A DNA stretch of 6,442 bases from Flavobacteriaceae bacterium (GTDB lineage Bacteria; Bacteroidota; Bacteroidia; Flavobacteriales; Flavobacteriaceae), in the NCBI GenBank assembly GCA_014763515.1, contig JACXVH010000171.1:1-6442 (forward strand), written 5' to 3'. A program made the translations under genes and the position numbers. Below, in pieces: positions 1-5,376 of this stretch. The notes below the pieces were generated by a model. That model was given only the letters and a program-made list of their open reading frames with translations. It was not told where the DNA came from and made no database searches. The first letter of the stretch is position 1. The number at the start of each line of letters is the position of its first letter.

Positions 1-1
1 G

Positions 2-361
2 CGTTCAAAAATGGTTCCCATGGTTCAAATTTCTTCAACTCTTTCACAATGGTTGGTAATGGGTGGATTAATTTTAGGGATTGCCGCTAAAGGACTTTCT
101 TTTGGCTACATTATTGCTATCATTGGATTAGTAATGATGGCTATTGCAACTGCCTTCTCATTAATTACATTGCCTGTTGAATATGATGCCAGTAATCGTG
201 CATTGGCTTGGCTGAAAAATAAAAACATGGTAAGCCAACAAGAGTATGCTGGTGCTGAAGATGCATTAAAATGGGCGGCAAGAACGTACTTAGTTGCTGC
301 AATTGGCGCTGTTGCTTCTTTACTGTATTGGGCACTTCAGGTTTTTGCTAGAAGAGATTAA
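2..361 (+). CDS. Zinc metallopeptidase, YugP family, C-terminal part (5' end outside window)
   Basis: The reading frame is open to the left edge (Arg-Ser-Lys precede the first Met at base 11), so the Met at 11 is an internal residue and not a start. The visible 119 residues hold three hydrophobic segments, roughly at residues 12-30, 33-52 and 91-111 counted from that Met. Between the second and third lies LPVEYDASNRAL, a hallmark of the membrane-bound neutral zinc metallopeptidase family typified by Bacillus YugP. The zinc-binding HExxH motif of this family lies in the N-terminal half and is therefore not visible. Known members are about 220-230 residues, so about half is missing here. It is probably an inner-membrane protease; its substrate is unknown. 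The gene ends in TAA, followed 20 bases later by a strong hairpin terminator shared with the convergent regulator gene. Family assignment is fairly sure; catalytic competence cannot be judged. Confidence 0.85.
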   Translation, partial: RSKMVPMVQISSTLSQWLVMGGLILGIAAKGLSFGYIIAIIGLVMMAIATAFSLITLPVEYDASNRALAWLKNKNMVSQQEYAGAEDALKWAARTYLVAAIGAVASLLYWALQVFARRD

Positions 362-381
362 GTTTCTTTCCAAAAATATTA

Positions 382-413
382 AAAACCCCAATTTCATTTG
401 AAATTGGGGTTTT
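382..413. terminator. Bidirectional intrinsic terminator between metallopeptidase and lrp-type gene
   Basis: A perfect 14-bp stem (left arm 382-395, right arm 400-413) closes on an ATTT tetraloop. A GC block (CCCC/GGGG) sits in the middle, and the outer AAAA/TTTT gives a U-run in either direction. It lies between two convergent genes that stop at 361 (+) and 460 (-), so it can serve both. Confidence 0.88.
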
Positions 414-459
414 GCTTTTTTGAGATTTCACTTTAGAAATCTAATTTCAAATTTCTAAT

Positions 460-930
460 TTATAGTTGTATTTGTCTTTCAATTTGTTGATCTAAGGATA
501 TAAATGTTTCGGTTCTCGAGACACCTTTAATTTGTTGTATCTTTTTGTTTAGTAGTTGCATTAAATGTTCGTTGTCTTTACATATAATTTTGATTAGAAT
601 ACTCCAATTTCCTGTGGTGTAATGGCATTCTAAGACTTCTGGGATTTTCTTAAGTTCTTTAACTGCTTCTGGATTACTCATTGCCTTGTCTAAATAAATA
701 CCTACAAAAGCCATTGTTTTATAACCTAGCACTTTTGTGTCAACTACAAATTTAGAACCTGAAATTACGCCAGCTTGTTCTAGTTTTCTTAATCTTTGAT
801 GAATGGCTGCGCCTGAAATATTCATTTTATTTGCGATTTGTAAAATAGGTTTCCTGGCGTCTTCCATTAGTTCACGAAGAATTTCTTTGTCGATACCATC
901 AATCTCTATTTGTAGCTGATTTATTTTCAT
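460..930 (-). CDS. Lrp/AsnC family transcriptional regulator
   Basis: This 156-residue protein has the full length and layout of a feast/famine regulator. Residues about 10-58 form the AsnC-type winged helix-turn-helix (IDKEILRELMEDARKPILQ leads into the helices, with AAIHQRLRKLEQAGVI as recognition helix and wing). Residues about 70-148 form the RAM/AsnC ligand-binding domain, with the TTGNWSILIKI strand and its Gly107-Asn108 turn, and the closing GVSRTETFISLD strand. Such proteins assemble as dimers to octamers, bind imperfect palindromes and often sense an amino acid. The ATG at 928-930 is preceded by AT-rich sequence without a Shine-Dalgarno, as usual in Bacteroidota. The neighbouring same-strand gene upstream is a broken saccharopine dehydrogenase, which hints at lysine or a related amino acid as effector; this is inference. 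A 19-bp palindrome lies 31 bases upstream of the start and may be its own operator. It is not reliably assignable to lrp, asnC or a lysine-specific subtype. Confidence 0.93.
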   Translation of the reverse strand: MKINQLQIEIDGIDKEILRELMEDARKPILQIANKMNISGAAIHQRLRKLEQAGVISGSKFVVDTKVLGYKTMAFVGIYLDKAMSNPEAVKELKKIPEVLECHYTTGNWSILIKIICKDNEHLMQLLNKKIQQIKGVSRTETFISLDQQIERQIQL

Positions 931-942
931 TAGATTATATTA

Positions 943-950
943 AAAATGTA
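943..950 (-). promoter_or_regulatory. Possible -7 box of the lrp-type gene
   Basis: Read on the minus strand this is TACATTTT, seven of eight positions of the Bacteroidota -7 consensus TAnnTTTG, ending 12 bases before the ATG. No TTG/TTTG -33 element is visible at the usual spacing. In such AT-rich DNA a match like this can arise by chance, so this is weak. Confidence 0.25.
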
Positions 951-960
951 AATAATTATC

Positions 961-979
961 GAATGTCCACTGGATATTC
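961..979. promoter_or_regulatory. 19-bp palindrome upstream of lrp-type gene, candidate operator
   Basis: GAATGTCCACTGGATATTC has 9-base arms around a central C (base 970), with eight of nine positions symmetric. It is more GC-rich than its surroundings. It lies 31 bases upstream of the regulator's ATG and just upstream of the weak -7-like box at 943-950, where a repressor could block transcription. Lrp/AsnC proteins typically bind imperfect palindromes of this size and often autoregulate. Assignment as an autoregulatory operator is inference. Confidence 0.4.
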
Positions 980-1068
980 TCCTCTTACTATCAAATCATC
1001 GATATCAATAGAGCAATTTGATGTTTTCTATTTTTAGTTACATTCGTTAATTGGTTTAAAAATAAAAT

Positions 1069-1103
1069 AAAAACTCCAATTTCGATAAAGAATTGGAGTT
1101 TTT
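1069..1103 (-). terminator. Intrinsic terminator downstream of saccharopine dehydrogenase gene
   Basis: The 13-bp stem (1069-1081 with 1091-1103), extendable by one T-G pair, has a 7-base loop. Read on the minus strand it begins 22 bases after the dehydrogenase stop codon and ends in a T-rich run. It separates the dehydrogenase transcript from the co-directional regulator gene, so the two are probably not one simple operon. Confidence 0.8.
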
Positions 1104-1125
1104 TTGTTTTAATAAGTAACAAATG

Positions 1126-1662
1126 TTAACTACTAATGTTGTTGGGGTTGTATCCTAAATAGGGAACGTTTATTTCTTTAAAAGCGATTCCGTAATCTTC
1201 AAGTTCTTTAAGAATTGGATTGTAAACTTCTTTAGAAATTGGTAATTGCACACCAGGAGTTTTAATTTCTCCATTTAAAATTCTTAAAGTAGCCATAGCA
1301 ACTGGAAGTCCAACAGTTTTAGACATTGCTGTACAAATTTGATCGTCTCCAATGCATACCATTGTAGCGTCTATTTGTTTTTTTTCACCATTTATTTCAT
1401 AACCAAATTTATGGTACATTACAATCATGTCTTTATCATCAGGGCCTAATTTCCACTTTTCAGACAATATTTTTTCTAATATTTGAGCAGGAGTAGCGTT
1501 TTTTAGAGCTACTTTTTTTTCCGAATTAAATAAGTCTAGTTCAAGAAGTTTGTCCCAAATGATATCATCTTGATCAATTTTTTGCGCATGACGTAATTTT
1601 ATTTCAACAGTATCTGTTGGATGGTAAGGTAAAAATGAATTAGTAAATTCACGATAACTCAT
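1126..1662 (-). pseudogene. Saccharopine dehydrogenase, C-terminal fragment of a broken gene (whole gene 1126-2422)
   Basis: These 178 codons encode the C-terminal part of a LYS9-like saccharopine dehydrogenase: most of the substrate-binding domain and the return to the nucleotide-binding fold. Recognisable family stretches are LPYHPTD (residues 11-17), DMIVMYHKFGYEI (78-90), MSKTVGLPVAMATLRILNG (113-131) and TPGVQLPISKEVY (135-147). The apparent Met start at 1660-1662 is more likely an internal Met, because related proteins carry MSYREF in mid-protein. The frame overlaps the end of the N-terminal fragment by 14 bases and is shifted by +1 relative to it. No Shine-Dalgarno-like sequence precedes it, and on its own it lacks the Rossmann NADP-binding half. 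It would therefore not be an active enzyme even if translated. Confidence 0.85.
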
Positions 1663-2422
1663 AACCTACTCGTCTTATTGTACCTCTATATACTGTTAAA
1701 GCATCGTCTAAACCATAAACACTTCTATATTTTAAAGAATCACGATTAGCATAAGCCTCAAATCTTCCATAATCTTCTACTTCTAAAAATTCGGTTCTTC
1801 TAAATAGTTTGTTGTAAGGAATGTATTTATAAGTGCCTTCTTGAATAAATTTTGCTACACCGCCTTGACCTGCTAAAACCACATTTCTTGGATTCCAAGT
1901 AAATTTATAATTCCAAAGATTTGTATCACTTTCAGGGGCTACTAAACCACCACAAAAGGATTCAAACAAAATTACACGACCACCTTTAGCTCTTATTTCA
2001 TCTAAAACCTTCATCGCACTCATGTGATCTATTCCAGGGTCGAGACCAATTTCATTCATAAAAACTAGCCCTTTAGCTTTTACTTCTTCGTCTAATTCTT
2101 GCATTGCTGGACTTATATAAGAAGCAGTTACCATGTGTTTGCCAAATTTTAAACAATCTTTTGCAACTTCAATATGCATATGAGCTGGTAACATTGAAAC
2201 TACAATGTCTGCTCTTTGTATTTCTTCCTGTCTTTGATTATTGTTAAAAATATCAAAAGCAATTGGCCTAGCATTAGCATGATTTTTTGTCTTTTTTTGC
2301 GCTAATTCAAGAGATAAATCACCAATTGTTATATTTAAATTTTCTTGTTCAGATTTACTTAACAAATATTGTATTAAGGAAGATGCAGAGCGACCAGCTC
2401 CAATGACTAAAATATTTCTCAT
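1649..2422 (-). pseudogene. Saccharopine dehydrogenase, N-terminal fragment of a broken gene (whole gene 1126-2422)
   Basis: The gene starts at the ATG at 2420-2422. The N-terminus carries a Rossmann nucleotide-binding motif, GAGRSA (residues 8-13), then VSMLPAHMH (75-83), MNEIGLDPGIDHMSAMK (122-138), SFCGGLVAPE (155-164) and the saccharopine-binding region FTWNPRNVVLAGQGG (174-188). These mark the LYS9-like enzyme that interconverts saccharopine and glutamate plus aminoadipate semialdehyde using NAD(P). The family pattern holds through TIRRVGY (residue 254), after which the frame reads only three more codons to TGA. Homologues as I remember them continue with about 24 residues (a helix resembling SKAWNLFVQLGMTDDSY) before MSYREF, which here appears at once in the +1 frame. 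The two fragments total 432 family-like residues against an expected ~456. An internal deletion of about 74 bases fits better than a single-base slip. It could be a true pseudogene or an assembly error. Confidence 0.88.
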
Positions 2423-2481
2423 TTCGACAAATTAAAAATCACACGAAGATAATCAAATGTTATTTTTAGAGAAAGAAATAA

Positions 2482-2495
2482 ATGATTATTATCAT
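2482..2495. promoter_or_regulatory. Inverted repeat in the divergent intergenic region, possible operator
   Basis: ATGAT-TATT-ATCAT is a symmetric 14-bp element between the divergently transcribed dehydrogenase (start 2422) and DUF423 gene (start 2543). It contains ATTATCA (2488-2494), a perfect half-site of the classical Fur 7-1-7 box, but the other half matches only about four of seven positions. The AT-rich context makes chance plausible. Confidence 0.2.
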
Positions 2496-2517
2496 AATTT
2501 AACATTTCTAAATGCAT

Positions 2518-2525
2518 TATATTTG
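2518..2525 (+). promoter_or_regulatory. Candidate -7 promoter box of the DUF423 gene
   Basis: TATATTTG matches the Bacteroidota -7 consensus TAnnTTTG exactly and ends 17 bases before the ATG, predicting a short leader of about ten bases. No clear TTG -33 element is seen at the usual 17-23 base spacing; TTTA at 2498-2501 is the nearest resemblance. Confidence 0.4.
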
Positions 2526-2542
2526 CTACAAGAATTTAAGTT

Positions 2543-2932
2543 ATGGAAAAAAAGATAATTATTACCGCCCTAATACTAGGAATGATTTCAATAATACTTG
2601 GAGCATTTGGTGCACATGCCTTAAAAAAAGTATTACAACCCGAGCAATTAACTTCATTTGAAACAGGTGTGAGATACCAAATGTACCACGCTTTATTCTT
2701 ATTATTTATTGCTATAACTAATATGATTGCTTTAAAGGAAAAAGCTATCGTTTTTTACTTAGCATTAGTAGGAGTTATCTTATTTTCTGGATCAATATAT
2801 CTTTTAAGCACAAGCACAATAAGTGGCTTAAAATTACGTTTTCTAGGTCCAGTTACACCACTGGGAGGGCTAATGTTAATAGGGTCTTGGGCTTATTTAG
2901 CATATACCTTAATACTAAAAAATAATAATTAA
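2543..2932 (+). CDS. DUF423 family inner-membrane protein
   Basis: This 129-residue protein has four predicted membrane helices, at about residues 4-22, 45-62, 68-88 and 103-124. It carries the signatures of the DUF423 (YgdD-like) family: GAFGAHALKK (20-29), FETGVRYQMYHALFLL (39-54), SGSIYLLS (82-89) and LGPVTPLGGL (101-110). The length is normal for the family and the gene looks intact. The molecular function of DUF423 is not established, so none is assigned. The gene stands alone on the plus strand, divergent from the dehydrogenase and 78 bases ahead of pckA. That gap has its own promoter-like box, so it may or may not be cotranscribed with pckA; no terminator is visible between them. Confidence 0.93.
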   Translation: MEKKIIITALILGMISIILGAFGAHALKKVLQPEQLTSFETGVRYQMYHALFLLFIAITNMIALKEKAIVFYLALVGVILFSGSIYLLSTSTISGLKLRFLGPVTPLGGLMLIGSWAYLAYTLILKNNN

Positions 2933-2956
2933 GAATACTATCTAAGATATTATTTA

Positions 2957-2964
2957 TACTTTTG
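2957..2964 (+). promoter_or_regulatory. Candidate -7 promoter box of pckA
   Basis: TACTTTTG is an exact TAnnTTTG match. Transcription starting a few bases downstream would give a leader of about 40 bases ending in the ATTAA repeats. No TTG/TTTG is found at the expected -33 position. The identical octamer occurs on the minus strand ahead of the DUF4271 gene. Confidence 0.5.
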
Positions 2965-2990
2965 CACTTTAATTAAAAAACAACATAACA

Positions 2991-3010
2991 ATTAAATTAA
3001 ATTAAATTAA
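2991..3010 (+). repeat. (ATTAA)x4 tandem repeat abutting the pckA start codon
   Basis: Four perfect copies of the pentamer ATTAA fill the 20 bases directly before the pckA ATG at 3011, occupying the place where a ribosome binding site would lie. There is no Shine-Dalgarno. An A/T-rich, unstructured leader is typical of Bacteroidota translation starts, but exact pentamer repetition is unusual. Confidence 0.9.
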
Positions 3011-4636
3011 ATGGAGAATTACACTCAAAATACGAAAACGATTTCGTTAGAAAAATACGGGATTACAAATGTAAGTGAGATTATCTACAATCCTACTTAT
3101 GACGAATTGTATGATGCAGAGTTAAACTCTAATTTACAAGGTCACGAAAAAGGTCAATTATCTGAACTTGGTGCTGTAAATGTAATGACAGGAGAATTCA
3201 CAGGAAGATCACCTAAAGACAAATACATTGTTAAAGATGATGTGACTAAAGATACTATTTGGTGGACTTCTGAAAAAGCTACAAATGATAACAAACCCAT
3301 TTCTACGGAAACTTGGAATGCTTTAAAAGAAGTTTCAGTAAAACAATTATCAGGGAAAAAACTATATGTAGTTGATGCATTTTGCGGTGCTAATGAAAAT
3401 ACACGTTTAAAAGTGCGTTTTATTATGGAAGTTGCTTGGCAGGCACATTTTGTTAAAAATATGTTTATTCGCCCAACTGAAGAAGAATTAGAAAATTTTG
3501 GTGAGCCAGATTTTATTGTAATGAATGCTTCTAAAACTTCATTTAAAGATTATGCGAAGCATGGGTTAAATTCTGAAGTATTTGTAGCATTTAATTTAAC
3601 TGAAAAAATACAATTAATTGGTGGTACTTGGTATGGTGGTGAAATGAAAAAAGGATTGTTCTCAATGATGAACTATTATTTACCATTGCAAGGAATTGCT
3701 TCGATGCACTGTTCAGCTAACAAAGGGAAAGATGGTGATGTTGCCGTTTTCTTTGGGTTATCTGGAACTGGAAAAACCACTTTGTCAACAGATCCAAAAC
3801 GTGAATTAATTGGTGACGATGAACACGGATGGGATAATGATGGGGTTTTCAATTTCGAAGGTGGATGTTATGCTAAAACTATCGATTTAAGTAAAGAAAA
3901 CGAGCCAGATATTTTTGGAGCAATTAAAAGGGATGCTTTATTAGAAAATGTGACGGTTGATGCTAATGGAAAAATAGATTTCAAAGATGGTTCTGTTACA
4001 CAAAATACTCGTGTTTCTTATCCAATTTACCATATTGATAACATTGTAAGACCAGTTTCTAAAGCGGGGCATGCAAGTAAAGTTATTTTCTTAACAGCAG
4101 ATGCATTTGGAGTAATGCCTCCTGTTTCAAAATTAACACCTGAACAAACTAAATACTACTTCTTATCAGGATTTACTGCTAAATTAGCTGGAACAGAAAG
4201 AGGAGTTACGCAGCCAGAACCAACTTTCTCTGCTTGTTTTGGTAAGGCATTTTTATCTCTTCACCCAACAAAATATGGTGAAGAATTAGTAAAGAAAATG
4301 GAAGAGCACAAAGCAACTGCCTACATGGTAAATACAGGTTGGAACGGTACAGGAAAAAGAATTTCTATTAAAGATACTCGAGCTATTATCGACAGAATTT
4401 TAGATGGTTCTATTGAAAGAGCCGAAACTACGATTATTCCAATCTTTAATTTTGAAGTTCCTACTAGTTTAAGTGAAGTAAATGATGAGATTTTAGATCC
4501 AAGAAATACTTATGTTGATGCTTCTCAATGGAATGAAAAAGCAATGGATTTAGCATATAAGTTTATTAAAAACTTTGATCAGTATACTGATAATGAAGAA
4601 GGTAAATCTCTAGTTGCTGCTGGACCGCAATTATAA
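3011..4636 (+). CDS. pckA: Phosphoenolpyruvate carboxykinase (ATP), EC 4.1.1.49
   Basis: This complete 541-residue enzyme interconverts oxaloacetate + ATP with phosphoenolpyruvate + ADP + CO2 in the cytosol. It serves gluconeogenesis, or anaplerosis when running in reverse. The motifs appear in order: GEFTGRSPKDKYIV (61-74), with the substrate Arg66; WYGGEMKKG, with Tyr208, Lys213 and Lys214; His233 in SMHCSANKG; the P-loop GLSGTGKTT (249-257), with Lys255 and Thr256; the metal-binding LIGDDEHGW (267-274), with Asp269-Asp270; Arg334 in TRVSYPIYHIDN; and GWNGTGKRISIKDTR (443-457). All positions sit one residue after the E. coli PckA numbering I recall, so every catalytic residue I can check is present. 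The ATG at 3011 fits the normal N-terminus. A promoter-like box lies at 2957-2964 and a strong terminator follows 16 bases after the stop, so it can be transcribed alone. Unlike two nearby genes, it shows no frame damage. Confidence 0.98.
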   Translation: MENYTQNTKTISLEKYGITNVSEIIYNPTYDELYDAELNSNLQGHEKGQLSELGAVNVMTGEFTGRSPKDKYIVKDDVTKDTIWWTSEKATNDNKPISTETWNALKEVSVKQLSGKKLYVVDAFCGANENTRLKVRFIMEVAWQAHFVKNMFIRPTEEELENFGEPDFIVMNASKTSFKDYAKHGLNSEVFVAFNLTEKIQLIGGTWYGGEMKKGLFSMMNYYLPLQGIASMHCSANKGKDGDVAVFFGLSGTGKTTLSTDPKRELIGDDEHGWDNDGVFNFEGGCYAKTIDLSKENEPDIFGAIKRDALLENVTVDANGKIDFKDGSVTQNTRVSYPIYHIDNIVRPVSKAGHASKVIFLTADAFGVMPPVSKLTPEQTKYYFLSGFTAKLAGTERGVTQPEPTFSACFGKAFLSLHPTKYGEELVKKMEEHKATAYMVNTGWNGTGKRISIKDTRAIIDRILDGSIERAETTIIPIFNFEVPTSLSEVNDEILDPRNTYVDASQWNEKAMDLAYKFIKNFDQYTDNEEGKSLVAAGPQL

Positions 4637-4652
4637 TTTAATTTGTTACTAT

Positions 4653-4684
4653 AAAAAAAGGTTTCCATTTGGAAACCTTTTTTT
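4653..4684. terminator. Bidirectional intrinsic terminator between pckA and hemD
   Basis: A perfect 14-bp stem (4653-4666 with 4671-4684) with an ATTT tetraloop, core GGTTTCC/GGAAACC, and A7/T7 outer arms gives a U-run on either strand. It sits between pckA (stop 4636, +) and hemD (stop 4704, -), which converge on it. The stem length and loop are the same as in the hairpin at 382-413. Confidence 0.92.
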
Positions 4685-4703
4685 ATTTTATATAATTTCA
4701 AGA

Positions 4704-5147
4704 TTATTTGGCTTTATTCGCCTCTATGATATATTTTTCTAAAGCACCAGTCATTGAAGGAGTTTCGGGTGTTGGCGCCATAATATCTACTCTTAAACCA
4801 CTATCTAACGCTTCCTTTTGAGTTGTAGTTCCAAAAACAGCAATTCTAGTATTGTTCTGCTTGAAATCAGGAAAATTTTTAAACAATGATTTTATTCCTG
4901 TTGGACTAAAAAATGCTAAAACGTCATAATAAACATCTTTTAAATCAGAAAGGTCGCTCATTACGGTTTTATAAAAAATTCCTTGTATCCAGTCTACTTT
5001 TAAACTATTTAAAGTTTGTGGAACATCGGCATTTAATTGATCTGTATTGGGTAATAAAAACTTTTCGTCTTTATACTTCTTAATTAGTGGAGCTAAATCA
5101 ATAAATTCTTTTTGCCCTACATAAATTTTTCTCTTTCTGTAAACCAC
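4704..5147 (-). pseudogene. hemD: Uroporphyrinogen-III synthase HemD, C-terminal fragment of a broken gene (whole gene 4704-5364)
   Basis: This frame encodes the C-terminal two thirds of HemD. Family-like sequence begins upstream of the nominal GTG at 5145-5147: EAVAFYLQRYVVYRKR reads in this frame from base 5177, so the GTG is an internal Val and not a start. Visible signatures are KFLLPNTDQL (29-38), DVLAFFSPTGIKSLF (75-89), RIAVFGTTTQ (101-110) and APTPETPSM (124-132). These match the late HemD-fold strands that carry the conserved Ser/Thr-rich loops around the substrate cleft. A TAA lies in this frame at about base 5195, so it cannot be translated as a full-length protein. It is offset by +1 from the N-terminal fragment. 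Alone it lacks most of the first domain of the two-domain fold and would probably be inactive. Confidence 0.85.
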
Positions 5148-5364
5148 ATAACGCTGTAAATAAAAAGCTACGGCTTCTTGCTGTAAATTTACTTAAGTCA
5201 ATCTTTTGAGCCCTAACCTCTTTTGCACTTACACCTTCGACATGAATAAAAGGTCTAAAGTCAATTTTTACTTTTAATTTGTTTTGCAATTCATAGTAGG
5301 GAGAATTCTCTACTTTTGGCTCTGGTTGTGAAACCAATATTGTTTTCACCTTTAAGTTTGACAT
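5098..5364 (-). pseudogene. hemD: Uroporphyrinogen-III synthase HemD, N-terminal fragment of a broken gene (whole gene 4704-5364)
   Basis: The gene starts at ATG 5362-5364, 12 bases after the DUF4271 stop, so it was surely cotranscribed with it. Residues 1-62 (VKTILVSQPEPKVENSPYYEL through IDFRPFIHVEGV to IDLSKFTA) are typical of the flavobacterial HemD-like protein. This enzyme closes and inverts ring D of hydroxymethylbilane to give uroporphyrinogen III for heme. From residue 63 the frame reads ARSRSFLFTALCG and onward to TGA, which is not family-like and is the out-of-frame reading of EAVAFYL. Homologues as I recall them have about 33 residues between these points (starting IILTSRNAVDHFF). 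With 62 + 157 family-like residues against ~250 expected, about 98-101 bases appear deleted at 5177-5181. HemD is normally needed for heme, so a second copy, heme uptake or an assembly error should be considered. Confidence 0.86.
5153..5188. repeat. 9-bp direct repeat at the hemD break
   Basis: GCTGTAAAT occurs at 5153-5161 and again at 5180-5188, 27 bases apart. The second copy overlaps the point where hemD changes frame (5177-5181). It may have played a part in slipped mispairing, or may be coincidence. Confidence 0.6.
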
Positions 5365-5376
5365 ATAGTTACTTTA

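Noticed and set aside
11..361. A stand-alone 116-residue membrane protein starting at the Met at base 11
   Set aside because: The frame is open to the left edge, and the content matches the C-terminal half of a longer metallopeptidase, so this Met is internal.
931..1068. Small gene or riboswitch between the regulator and the dehydrogenase
   Set aside because: No convincing frame on either strand and no recognisable riboswitch core; only the palindromes noted stand out.
1649..1662. Programmed ribosomal frameshift or stop-start coupling joining the two dehydrogenase frames
   Set aside because: There is no slippery heptamer or downstream structure, and a frameshift would still leave out a block of family residues. 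A deletion explains it better.
2423..2542. Minus-strand -7 box for the dehydrogenase (AACATTTG, read on the minus strand at 2461-2454)
   Set aside because: It lacks the first T of TAnnTTTG and has no -33 partner, so it is too weak to list as a feature.
2933..3010. Riboswitch or attenuator in the pckA leader
   Set aside because: The leader is almost entirely A/T with no stable stem, so it appears unstructured.
4704..5147. Independent gene starting at the GTG at 5147
   Set aside because: Family-like HemD sequence continues in frame upstream of the GTG to base 5177, so it is an internal Val of a broken hemD.
5098..5178. Novel C-terminal domain on the HemD N-terminal fragment (ARSRSFLFTALCG onward)
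   Set aside because: It is the out-of-frame reading of the HemD segment EAVAFYLQRYVVYRKR and has no independent support.
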